DNA from: Gymnothorax reevesii
Taxonomy: Eukaryota > Chordata > Actinopteri > Anguilliformes > Muraenidae
DNA: 64,000 bases
Reading direction: 5' to 3'
Assembly (NCBI GenBank): GCA_029721435.1
Contig: CM056583.1
Location: 56,944,120-57,008,119, forward strand
Part shown: positions 29,301-35,557 of the stretch, piece by piece
Layout: each line of letters opens with the position of its first letter
Numbering within the stretch: the first letter of the stretch is position 1
Made by a program: the position numbers and the translations under genes
The notes under the pieces: model-generated
Databases searched by the model: none
Told to the model about the DNA's origin: nothing
Seen by the model: only the letters and a program-made list of their open reading frames with translations

Positions 29301-32267
29301 TCAGAGAGCGCAGAACCTCCGCCAGGGGGCAGCAAAGCCAAAAGCACGGTGATTGGAACTCCGACCCATTGGAAAGACTTGAAATCTTGAACTTTGGCGT
29401 ATATCTCAGCAGTACTTTGGCCTAGATATGCCAAAATTTAATCACCTCTTCCTTGAGTTCCTCTTCCCACCTACTCTGAAAATTTCGTCAAAATCCGGCC
29501 ATAAGTTTTTGAGTTATATTGTACACAAACAAACAAACCAACAAACAAACGGCACCGAAAACATACACCTCCTAGCGGAGGTTAATAAAGAAAACGATTG
29601 AGAACAAATCAGGACTAATAATTGTTTTAAAGGGATACTGTGCCCCCTAATTTCCATTTCTGGTGCTGGCCCTGCTATAGTGTAATAGCGGAGTAGAGTG
29701 ACAGACTAATTTGTAAAAACCGACCACCGTCTAATTTACTTTTGATAACATTGCTATGCATTGTACCACAAAATTATGAGGCGTGTTCTTCTGCGTATAA
29801 ATGATGAAATAAAATATTATTATGTCTTATTATTATGATGTATTATGTAAATTTCAGTGCTGGTGTTGCTCATTAAGCAGTACAGATTTGCGTAAATTAG
29901 TTTGCGAGGCTGCGTGAATCCGTTATATATTCTGAATGTTTTCACAGCTAAAGGGCGCTGTAAGGCAAGTTGCACAGCTGTATGACAATCCTATGGATGG
30001 CGAAAATAAATGCTGCAAAGTCAACAAAAGTTTTGGATTTACAGTACCATATCAATTATATAAATGTGGACAATAGGAATTCACCTTCTCATTCTTAATT
30101 TTAATTATAGGTCATGTATTGGTCTTGGTCACTCAGTCGATAAATTGTTTGATTGTTAATCAGGCCAGCTTAAATAAACACAGCTTGCTGGGAGTCTAGC
30201 CGTAAGGGTGAGCTTACTGACGGACCGCTGAAAAAATCTAAGGCCTGGATGAAAGGAAGTATAACTACTGATATCACGCAAGAGAATAACTGAATCCACA
30301 AGCACCTCGGCACTGGCATTTGATTTACACTCACCCACTCTATAGGGCTATGTAGTGAATGTTCAACATTGAAAACAGTATAAAGGGAGTGAGTGAGCAT
30401 GTGGACAAGTGTGCAATCCGAACACCTTAGATCCCCCAAGTAAAAATGTCTGCCCCCTGATATTGATGCTGATTTGATGACTCATCGATTTTAAAATGCT
30501 TTGCACTGGATCATTACCGAATTAAAATTTATAATACTATGCGTTTTAGACACTTTAATAATTCTACTTTCCGCTGAAATATACTTCGCCGAGGTGCGGT
30601 CTCTTCCTTTAGTAGCTCAGTAGTGTGACTATGGTGTAATAACTGTATACCTTGACCGTGGTGTAACAGCTGAGTAGTGTACATTGGTGTAATAACTGAT
30701 TAGTTTGACTATGATATAAAGCTGACCAGTGTCTCTACCATGTAACACCTGAAGTGTGGGTTGATGGTGTGATGTGTGATTATAGTGTAATAGCTGATCA
30801 GTGAGACCATGGTGTCATAATTAAGTTGTGCGACTGCAGCTGAGCAGTGTGTCTATGAAGTATTAGCAGTGCAGTGTGTTTACGGTGCACTAGCTGAGTA
30901 GTGTGACTGTGGCGTAATAGCTGAGTAGTGTAATTATGGTGAAATAGCAGGGTAATGGTGATGTAATAATGAAGTGTCATTATGGCATTATAGCTCAGTA
31001 GCGTGACTACAATGTAATATATCTGCAGTGTTACTACTATATGATAGTGGAGTAATGTAACTGGCATAATAGCTGAGTATTGCGATTATGGTGTAATAGC
31101 TCAGTTGTGTAACCAGTGAGTAACAGCTGAGTAATTGCATGTGAGCTGTGGAACCATGGTGTGGTAGCTGAGTAGAGTGACTATGGTTTACTAGTGGAGT
31201 AGTGAGACTACAATATAATAGCTGATTAGAGTGGCCATAGAGTAGTATCTGAGTAGTCTAACTACTGTGTAATAGTGCAATTGCAGTGTGATAGCAGGAT
31301 AATGTGACTGTGGTAACACAACCCTCTGGTACATTGACTTTCACAGCTCTTCCCTGGACGTTTGTGCAACTGACAGTGGGCGGGGTTTGACATACAAACT
31401 GAGTGTGTGCAAAATCAAAGCTCTGGAGTGCTTGGGGCGGAGTTACACTCTGGCTGAAGACAGTGCTTGTGATTGGCCAAAGCATGAAGCCACACCCTGC
31501 CCTGCCTGCCAGCTGTGGGAGAAGTGTGATGGTAAGTAATGTGCTCCCTACTGTTTCCTGAGGTACAAAAATCCAAATCAACAATTAAAAAAACATTTCA
31601 ATGACAAGAGTAGCATCCCACAGTGGTTGTATTAGATACTTCTATTCCAATAAAATCTTTTATAGCTATGCTGAACTGAATGTGTTTTTTAAACTGGGGA
31701 GTCAAACTCTAATCCTGGAGGGCCACAGTGTCTGCTGGTTTTGGGTATGTTTCCCCATGAGATTTATTAAGTCACTGAATAGCTAACGTACCCTCACAAC
31801 TAGTTTTTCAGACATTAATTGTCCTCTAAGAGCTCAACACAAAAGCCTGTAGGCACTGTGGCACTTCAGGGCTGAATTTTTACATCCCTATTTTAACCAA
31901 TATCAGGGCTCAGCCTCACATAGAATTAAACCAAGAGCCCACCCAAATCTGGAACATAAACTGAAAAAGAAACAGCCGCTATGAGTCTTAATCAAAACAG
32001 TTATGTTGCTAACTTTGTCATCAAGTTTTGTTTAACTGCCCCAAGTCCTGCTGGACCTGGATCTGACCAATGTTTGTTGTTTCTGCAGAGCGGAGCAGCA
32101 TGTGCTCGTGCAGAGAGGTGGGCCAGTGCTCTGAGCCTGGTAGTCAATTGTGCGTCAGACTGGGGGAAGATGCTATAGCTGTGACAATGAAGGAATGCGA
32201 GGCCGGAATCAGAAAGTGCAGAGGGGACCCAATCACCATTGTTGCCCTTGGACCCTGCTCTTCCTAA
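2372..32267 (+). CDS. c7: Complement component C7 (complete, 18 coding exons)
   Basis: C7 is a secreted plasma protein. It joins C5b-6 and lets the complex attach to target membranes, where C8 and C9 complete the pore. Coding exons: 2372-2377, 7403-7464, 10795-10870, 11215-11356, 11540-11687, 12924-13062, 13964-14098, 14270-14513, 19316-19429, 19628-19794, 20611-20839, 21082-21253, 21538-21625, 22060-22192, 24242-24430, 24712-24808, 31347-31531, 32089-32267. All introns are GT-AG and phases match; the join is 2505 nt, 834 residues, against 843 in human C7. Domains (residues, approximate): signal peptide 1-22, TSP1 28-80, LDLa 82-120, MACPF 122-455, EGF-like 455-487, TSP1 490-545, CCP 548-618, CCP 620-681, FIM 694-775, FIM 776-834. 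The single TSP1 before LDLa separates it from C6, which has two. It lacks the Ser-rich insert of human C7 in MACPF. It is convergent with C6. Assignment is near certain; exon 1 is inferred from position, phase and donor. Confidence 0.97.
2378..3570 (+). other. C7 intron 1, first part; nothing recognised beyond a CA repeat
   Basis: A (CA)n tract lies at about 2445-2464. The rest is AT-rich intronic DNA without open frames that resemble known proteins. Confidence 0.5.
3571..3646. repeat. Hairpin-forming inverted repeat
   Basis: Arms at 3571-3598 and 3619-3646 are about 28 bp with few mismatches, separated by about 20 bp. The core GTATTATAAGGTTCTATC pairs with GATAGAACCTTGTAATAC. It may be a small MITE remnant. 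Confidence 0.65.
3950..4600 (-). pseudogene. Tc1/mariner-like transposase, C-terminal part, degenerate
   Basis: On the - strand, short frames read [19 protein letters not shown] and then, with breaks, GDVMVW-like and [12 protein letters not shown] segments of a Tc1-family DDE transposase. It is broken by stops and shifts. Its N-terminal half appears at 6500-7000 on the same strand, so the element was split by a later insertion. Confidence 0.7.
4720..5235. repeat. Interspersed repeat with internal long hairpin
   Basis: The stretch resembles a common fish repeat. Inside it, about 5063-5100 and 5139-5175 are inverted copies (core GTCGATTGACGAGCACGAA against TTCGTGCTCGTCAATCGAC) with a loop near 38 bp. 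Confidence 0.5.
5239..6490 (+). mobile_element. Tc1-like transposon, degenerate transposase
   Basis: 5293-5460 encodes the N-terminal helix-turn-helix part ([35 protein letters not shown]). 6039-6180 encodes the DDE end ([20 protein letters not shown]). Between them the frame is broken several times, so no active enzyme is made. The right end near 6460-6490 reads GTCCCAACTATTTCG then AATTGGGGTTGTA, a Tc1-type terminus. The left terminus is not clear. Confidence 0.8.
6500..7000 (-). pseudogene. Tc1/mariner-like transposase, N-terminal part, degenerate
   Basis: The - strand near 6540-6700 reads fragments such as [15 protein letters not shown], typical of the region between the DNA-binding and DDE domains. 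Together with 3950-4600 it makes one old element split by about 1.9 kb of younger repeats. Confidence 0.6.
7403..7464 (+). CDS. c7: C7 exon 2 (signal peptide)
   Basis: Acceptor ...AACAG and donor GTGAGT flank 62 nt that encode residues 3-22, a hydrophobic run ([12 protein letters not shown]... ending LLYFV). It starts in phase 0 and ends in phase 2. Joined to exon 1 it forms a typical secretory signal peptide. Confidence 0.8.
7473..7707. repeat. Direct repeat copy 1 (~235 bp)
   Basis: Nearly identical to 8377-8613. It starts 8 bp after the exon 2 donor site. Confidence 0.85.
7877..8140 (+). repeat. SINE/LINE-type retroposon tail
   Basis: Contains the common fish retroposon tail with CAATCTCAATGGGACG and CTGGTTAAATAAGGG, ending in AAATAAATAAATTT. 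No coding sequence. Confidence 0.55.
8377..8613. repeat. Direct repeat copy 2 (~235 bp)
   Basis: Second copy of 7473-7707, preceded directly by an A-rich run (8366-8379). Differences are a handful of substitutions and small indels. Confidence 0.85.
9869..10794 (+). other. C7 intron 2, last part; nothing recognised
   Basis: AT-rich intronic DNA. The open frame at 10085-10459 on the - strand shows no family resemblance and is probably chance. Confidence 0.45.
10795..10870 (+). CDS. c7: C7 exon 3 (first TSP1, N-terminal part)
   Basis: 76 nt, phase 2 in and phase 0 out, acceptor TGCAG, donor GTACAC. It encodes the start of a thrombospondin type 1 repeat with [16 protein letters not shown], close to the C7 family pattern. 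Confidence 0.93.
11215..11356 (+). CDS. c7: C7 exon 4 (TSP1 end, LDLa start)
   Basis: 142 nt, phase 0 to 1. It completes the first TSP1 (FGQFGGVPC, then paired Cys) and opens the LDL-receptor class A module with [10 protein letters not shown]. Donor GTGTGT. Confidence 0.95.
11540..11687 (+). CDS. c7: C7 exon 5 (LDLa and start of MACPF)
   Basis: 148 nt, phase 1 to 2. It holds the calcium-binding acidic motif [12 protein letters not shown] of LDLa and then [10 protein letters not shown] at the start of MACPF. The open frame runs on past the exon, but joining to exon 6 at the GTACAC donor restores the conserved [12 protein letters not shown]. Confidence 0.93.
11826..12790. mobile_element. Non-autonomous DNA transposon with ~25-bp TIRs in C7 intron 5
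   Basis: The left end AATTGACCTATGGCTAAGCC is inverted at the right end GGCTTATCCATAGGTCAATT. No transposase is visible inside. Superfamily is uncertain. Confidence 0.65.
12924..13062 (+). CDS. c7: C7 exon 6 (MACPF)
   Basis: 139 nt, phase 2 to 0. It encodes [11 protein letters not shown], a highly conserved MACPF segment of C6/C7, followed by [13 protein letters not shown]. Acceptor TACAG, donor GTGACC. Confidence 0.95.
13063..13963 (+). other. C7 intron 6; nothing recognised
   Basis: AT-rich intronic sequence without clear repeats, RNA genes or coding potential. Confidence 0.5.
13964..14098 (+). CDS. c7: C7 exon 7 (MACPF)
   Basis: 135 nt, phase 0 to 0. It encodes a charged part of MACPF with SSWSYMKH and a possible N-glycosylation site (NSS). 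It is shorter than the human counterpart, which has a Ser-rich insert here. This accounts for most of the length difference. Confidence 0.93.
14270..14513 (+). CDS. c7: C7 exon 8 (MACPF signature)
   Basis: 244 nt, phase 0 to 1. It carries the MACPF signature [13 protein letters not shown]. The exon ends at GAGACAA before donor GTGAGC. The open frame continues into a CA repeat, but that part is intronic. Confidence 0.95.
14548..14655. repeat. CA/GT microsatellite in C7 intron 8
   Basis: About 100 bp of (CA)n with scattered variant units. It starts about 35 bp after the exon 8 donor and is read as spurious His/Thr or Val/Cys frames on the two strands. Confidence 0.95.
14690..14880. mobile_element. 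MITE fragment, same family as 32622-33197
   Basis: Shares GGGACCAATTATGCT and the inverted GAGTGGGCATCCTC with the MITE in the C7-C6 gap. Confidence 0.5.
15525..15800. repeat. SINE-like repeat with (AAT)n edge
   Basis: Resembles a common fish interspersed repeat (TATATAGCGCTTTTCTGG, then the CACTCACACATTCACGC region). It is preceded by a short AAT microsatellite. Confidence 0.5.
16120..17275. repeat. LTR-like repeat, family A copy 1
   Basis: A long non-coding repeat sharing several blocks with 27180-28790, such as GGCGGAGACTAGAACAGGGC and a run of GTTAGTA motifs. It may be a solo LTR or a non-autonomous element in inverted orientation. No gag or pol frames. Confidence 0.5.
17276..19315 (+). 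other. C7 intron 8, last part; nothing recognised
   Basis: Intronic DNA without a clear transposon or gene. Open frames such as 17528-17878 (-) show no family resemblance. Confidence 0.45.
19316..19429 (+). CDS. c7: C7 exon 9 (MACPF)
   Basis: 114 nt, phase 1 to 1. It encodes a basic MACPF segment with the paired cysteines NCVKIV and IKCEKI that form a conserved disulfide in the family. Donor GTAACA. Confidence 0.9.
19628..19794 (+). CDS. c7: C7 exon 10 (MACPF)
   Basis: 167 nt, phase 1 to 0. It encodes GFSNNKIPV then [18 protein letters not shown] and [15 protein letters not shown], close to the human segment. The C6 equivalent exon (57251-57417) is also exactly 167 nt. Confidence 0.95.
20000..20600. 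repeat. Degenerate AGCTGGT-rich repeat in C7 intron 10
   Basis: Scattered AGCTGG/CCAGCT words in both orientations. Similar stretches recur at 21690-21960, 22320-22560 and 23160-23350. It is probably a decayed fish minisatellite or MITE family. Confidence 0.4.
20611..20839 (+). CDS. c7: C7 exon 11 (MACPF end and EGF-like)
   Basis: 229 nt, phase 0 to 1. It starts [13 protein letters not shown] after acceptor TGTAG, then the Cys-rich EGF-like module ([25 protein letters not shown]). Confidence 0.95.
21082..21253 (+). CDS. c7: C7 exon 12 (second TSP1)
   Basis: 172 nt, phase 1 to 2. It encodes [15 protein letters not shown], with the WxxW motif typical of C-mannosylation, and [13 protein letters not shown]. 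The donor is GTGAGC inside CTACAGTGAGC, so the TGA seen in the open frame is removed. Confidence 0.95.
21538..21625 (+). CDS. c7: C7 exon 13 (CCP1, N-terminal half)
   Basis: 88 nt, phase 2 to 0. It encodes [10 protein letters not shown] and [13 protein letters not shown], the first half of the first Sushi/CCP module. The sequence matches the human EPHCF motif at the same joint. Confidence 0.93.
22060..22192 (+). CDS. c7: C7 exon 14 (CCP1, C-terminal half)
   Basis: 133 nt, phase 0 to 1. It encodes [19 protein letters not shown], then AECTDQQTW and MECK, completing CCP1. Length is identical to the C6 exon at 50187-50319. Confidence 0.93.
22320..23350. repeat. Further AGCTGGT-rich decayed repeats in C7 intron 14
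   Basis: Blocks at 22320-22560 and 23160-23350 have CCAGCTAA, AGCTGGT and GACCAGC words. The DNA between and up to 24241 shows nothing recognisable. Confidence 0.35.
24242..24430 (+). CDS. c7: C7 exon 15 (CCP2)
   Basis: 189 nt, phase 1 to 1. It is a whole CCP module: [46 protein letters not shown]. Acceptor TGCAG, donor GTATAA. Confidence 0.95.
24712..24808 (+). CDS. c7: C7 exon 16 (linker and start of FIM1)
   Basis: 97 nt, phase 1 to 2. It encodes a linker and then [20 protein letters not shown], the opening of the first factor I/MAC module. Confidence 0.93.
24885..24985. repeat. Degenerate ~27-bp minisatellite, block 1
   Basis: Start of the intron 16 minisatellite with TAACAG and GTGTGACTG units. 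It is interrupted to the right by an LTR-like repeat. Confidence 0.6.
24985..25925. repeat. LTR-like repeat inserted in the minisatellite
   Basis: Non-coding repeat (AGAAGCGGGGTGAAGG start; GGCCAAAGGCCAGGACCCC near the end), with GTTAGTAA words like the family at 16120 and 27180. Minisatellite resumes on its right side. Confidence 0.5.
25925..26135. repeat. Degenerate ~27-bp minisatellite, block 2
   Basis: Repeated GTAATAGCTGAGTAGTGTGA-type units between two transposon insertions. Confidence 0.7.
26346..26975. mobile_element. hAT-type transposon end, truncated
   Basis: Starts CAGAGGTGTGTAGTAAC, a hAT-type end common in fish, followed by the characteristic TTTACTT-rich stretch and a poly-T at 26417-26437. 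No matching right end was found. Confidence 0.5.
27180..28790. repeat. LTR-like repeat, family A copy 2, with minisatellites
   Basis: Shares blocks with 16120-17275. It contains two tandem arrays: units with CAGACTGGGGCAACTCGGGAA at about 27420-27560, and units with CAGGCAGAGGGCAGACGACT at about 27640-27860. The latter give spurious Ser/Gly-rich frames. Confidence 0.6.
29285..29590. repeat. Fish interspersed repeat with short terminal inverted repeat
   Basis: Begins AACCTCCGCCAGG and ends CCTAGCGGAGGTT, with an AAAC/AACA-rich stretch near the right end. A related 3' hairpin type occurs near 40660-40700. No coding sequence. Confidence 0.5.
29672..29706. repeat. Degenerate ~27-bp minisatellite, block 3 (short)
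   Basis: One unit and part of another (AGTGTAATAGCGGAGTAGAG), isolated between repeats. Confidence 0.5.
30605..31325. repeat. Degenerate ~27-bp minisatellite, block 4 (main array)
   Basis: About 26 imperfect copies of a unit like GTGTAATAGCTGAGTAGTGT plus GACTATG, running up to about 20 bp before the exon 17 acceptor. It gives a 9-residue periodic frame on the - strand that is not a gene. Confidence 0.85.
31347..31531 (+). CDS. c7: C7 exon 17 (FIM1)
   Basis: 185 nt, phase 2 to 1. It encodes [26 protein letters not shown] and [12 protein letters not shown], the rest of FIM1. It lies 6.5 kb from exon 16 because the intron holds the minisatellite and transposons. Confidence 0.95.
32089..32267 (+). 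CDS. c7: C7 exon 18 (FIM2 and stop)
   Basis: 179 nt, phase 1. It encodes [34 protein letters not shown] and ends GPCSS-TAA at 32265-32267. It is the second FIM and the C terminus. Confidence 0.95.
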
Positions 32268-32719
32268 TGCAATATGACAGTTTCTCTGTAAGGATAAACA
32301 ACAGATCCTGTATATTAATTAATTTAAAATTGAACACAGCTTGTGGAAATGGTTAATGTCTGGTAGTATCCCAGCACTGTTTTAGCATTTTAACTGTTTG
32401 GCTGAATGGAAGAGACTTTTGTTTACACTTTCAGCTTCTGTTTTAATTATACTGTGAAACATTGTAGAATGATGCACTGCTTCACATCATTTTGTATCAG
32501 GGGTTCGTGCAGTACGTCATACTTACAGGATAATGTCATTCTCTCCGAGATTCCATCTTCCGATTTTTCCTACTCTTAGATTAGACTTTTGCTCCTGCCT
32601 TTCTAAGAAACTTGATTGAAATGAAAGGGGACATACTATGAAAAACTCACTTTTTCAGTGCTTGTACCCACACATTTCAGAGACTGGAGTGCACACAATC
32701 CCACAAACTATGAAATAAA
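32268..32719 (+). other. c7: C7 3' UTR with poly(A) signal AATAAA at 32714
   Basis: The first AATAAA after the C7 stop is at 32714-32719, about 450 bp downstream. It lies inside the MITE at 32622-33197, so the transcript end may be transposon-derived. The extent is inferred. Confidence 0.5.
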
Positions 32720-33197
32720 ACAATCCAGTCAGTTTTTTGAGGGCTGTCTTTTATTTATTTATTTTTTATGAAAAACATGGCATTTGACGTACCTTTCACA
32801 TGCTCAGAAGAAGCACTCTACTCCTTATATGAATATCTCCTCACAAGGCTTATTTTTTTTATCGCAAAATCCTTGCTTCAATAGGCATCAACATATACGT
32901 GTTTTCTATCTATTTTTTTTTTTCATCTGACTGCTTTATACCACTAACCTGGGTCATTAGGACCAATTATGCTTTCATTTTGTAGAGGGGATGCCCACTC
33001 AGTGCTGCCTGTTTTTTCAGAGGGTTAGAAATCAAATTGCCAAGAAACCATGGATTTTATATACACACGCGAACACGCACACGCACACGCACTCACACAC
33101 ACACATTTTTTTTTTCTTTAAGTTTATACACATCCCCTCTAGACATCTAAGAATATAATAAATTGGAGAAAAAAAACAGCATGGTAGGTCCCCTGTA
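32622..33197. mobile_element. MITE-like repeat between C7 and C6
   Basis: It begins with AGGGGACATACTATG and ends with the inverted form CATGGTAGGTCCCCT, resembling abundant non-autonomous fish elements. It includes a (CA)n stretch near 33067-33105. A second, inverted stretch of the same family lies near 14700-14870 (shared GGATGCCCACTCAG and GGACCAATTATGC). No transposase is visible. Confidence 0.6.
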
Positions 33198-33953
33198 AGG
33201 CAACTAATACACGAATGCCTTTCCTTTGGCTGTTACATGAAGTACATTTTTCAGTTGATCATATTGATCATGCTTCCCGAATTTTGTACTTCTTATCGTT
33301 TCACCATCAATTCGCAGGGCTTGTCCAATAATCTTCCACAGAACTCAAAAGTATAAAAGTTGAACATTATAAAAAGATTTTTCAAGATTTCTCATCTTCC
33401 ACATGTTCTGGATTATATGGTTGTTATGAACTTAATCTTGAAGAAATAATGAACATAGTGCAATTCCAAGGCTACTAGAAAAATTAGCACAGATTAAATG
33501 GATAAATTATCCTCATTTACTGTCTACATGTTCCACATAAACTTATTATCATCAAAGAGATAATGAATTTCAGTATCCCACAGAAAAATTAATTGCCTGG
33601 CTATGCACCAACATGTGATGTTAGATGTGAAGGTATTTATAAGCAAAACAAACCTGAAGATCATTTTCTCATTTTTGCAATTTCTTGAGTGAGTTTACAG
33701 GATATAGATTAAGCGTGTGTAATCCTCAAATTAAAAGTTTTGGAGAATCATTAAAATTAAATTTAGTCTAGGATTAATCTCAATCTGTGTCTGAGAAACC
33801 ATCCCACAAAATGATATCAAAATATCCTCAATGAATAATCAGGGGTTATGAGTAAATGACATGGTTCTCCACAGTTTTTTTTTTTTTTTTTGCGATGTTA
33901 ACAGTATAAATCTGGAAATTTGCAGTGCATGGGTATCTTTTGGTGCCAGGCAT
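32750..33953 (-). other. c6: C6 3' UTR with poly(A) signals at 32750-32763
   Basis: Reading the - strand from the C6 stop, the first AATAAA hexamers are three overlapping copies at 32750-32763, about 1.2 kb downstream. No AATAAA or ATTAAA occurs between. An oligo-T run on + lies at 33875-33890. The extent is inferred. Confidence 0.4.
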
Positions 33954-34126
33954 CTAACAAGGCCCTTCATGGACAATGTTGAACTCAATCCTGGCGCATT
34001 TCATGGCCGCCATAAAGCAGAGGTTCATGCTCTTCTGGCTCTTGGTCTTCAGTATCTCCAGACAGAAAGTCTGCTGGCCACTTCTGGAGCAGTCGCGCGG
34101 CACCTTACACTCACAGCGCCTTGAGC
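33954..34126 (-). CDS. c6: C6 exon, FIM2 and stop
   Basis: 173 nt, phase 1. It encodes [20 protein letters not shown], then [15 protein letters not shown] and ends HEGPC-TAG, with the stop codon at 33954-33956. It is the last C6 exon. Confidence 0.94.
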
Positions 34127-35525
34127 CTGAAGGCAAAAAAATACAGGAGGACTGAACATTTGATGCAAAGTCACAAAGACACAATCCTCATTAACCCGAG
34201 AGACAAATTATTCTATCCAATTAAGAACAGGGATCACCAACTCTGACCCTCGAATCCAAATCCATCATTGATTTTCTTTTCTCTGCGGTCATTAACTAAT
34301 TAACTGAAACATTAGGGCCTCTTATTGACCAGACAGTCTTTACACCTGACTCACAGATATAATAAGAAAAACAATATAACCAGATGTCCTTCTGATAGCA
34401 ATCAGGATATCTTTGCTTTCTGGTTACCAGGAGGTAGCTAATACTACCATGCACATTTCTTGACACCAAGTAAACTTGTGTATGAAATACTCAGTGCATC
34501 CCACATTCTCAATACATACGTACACATACGACATAAGTATGTCCAATAGTCCTCGTCCAAATGCAGTCCTGCATTAAGAGGTAAATAAAAATGACACAGT
34601 CTCAAGTGGAAGGAATTTGAAAAACAAAAATCCCAAGAAAGCTCAATTTACGGCGTGGATCTCACTTGCTTCCGAAAGCCTCCCAAGTAATGGTTCATGT
34701 CCATTGACATGTGTGTTCACGGTACGCTATCTTCTTCAATAATCACTTATTTTGCTTGAGTGCCGTTTTTTCCTTTTTTTTCTTCGGTGTAACACCGAAC
34801 CATATCTGGGGCCTCATTTATCAATAAAAGTTCTACTAAATTTTCATGGCGAAAAGCCAAAAATGGCGTACACCTAAAATATTTACATCCTTTTCAACCG
34901 CAAATGTCTGTGACTCAATGACTTTTGGAGTATCAGAGTGATGCTGTTTGCTCAGTGCTAACATAATGGGAATAACCGTCACAAGGCTAATGGGGAAAAA
35001 AAAGTTAGTTTTCTGTTAAATCACACAATACAGTTATGTGATAAATAGAATCTTATACTTTCGGTCGTGTCATATGAAAGTTATGAAACGGGTTGAGTAA
35101 ATTTTGGGTTTAGCGCAAAATCTTCTGAACTCGTTTCGTAACTTAAATATGACATGCACATTCTTGTAAGATCCTCTATTAAATGAATCTCCCAACACAG
35201 TTTGCCATCATGAAAGGTTTACCTTGCTGAAGTTTCTCTTGATAAAACCATTCAGTTTTGTTAGGGTGGAAATAAAACAACAACCAGTCTTTGTTAATTT
35301 GTAGCAATGTCACACAAGGAAGGAAAACCAGCAGCTGACAGCTGTCAAGTACCATGAGTTGATGATCACTGAAATTTGGTATTTTATGAATTGGAACATT
35401 ATAAAAACTCACTGATGGAAGGGATTTCCAACAATTACTAACACCACCATTACAATGGCTACCCCTGCTACTCCTACTGCTGCTGCTGCTGCTATTACTA
35501 CAATCCTACCGTTACTGTTACTCAA

Positions 35526-35557
<32 letters not shown>

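Noticed and set aside
30798..31067. 9-residue periodic frame on the - strand
   Set aside because: The period is that of the 27-bp minisatellite; no start context or family.
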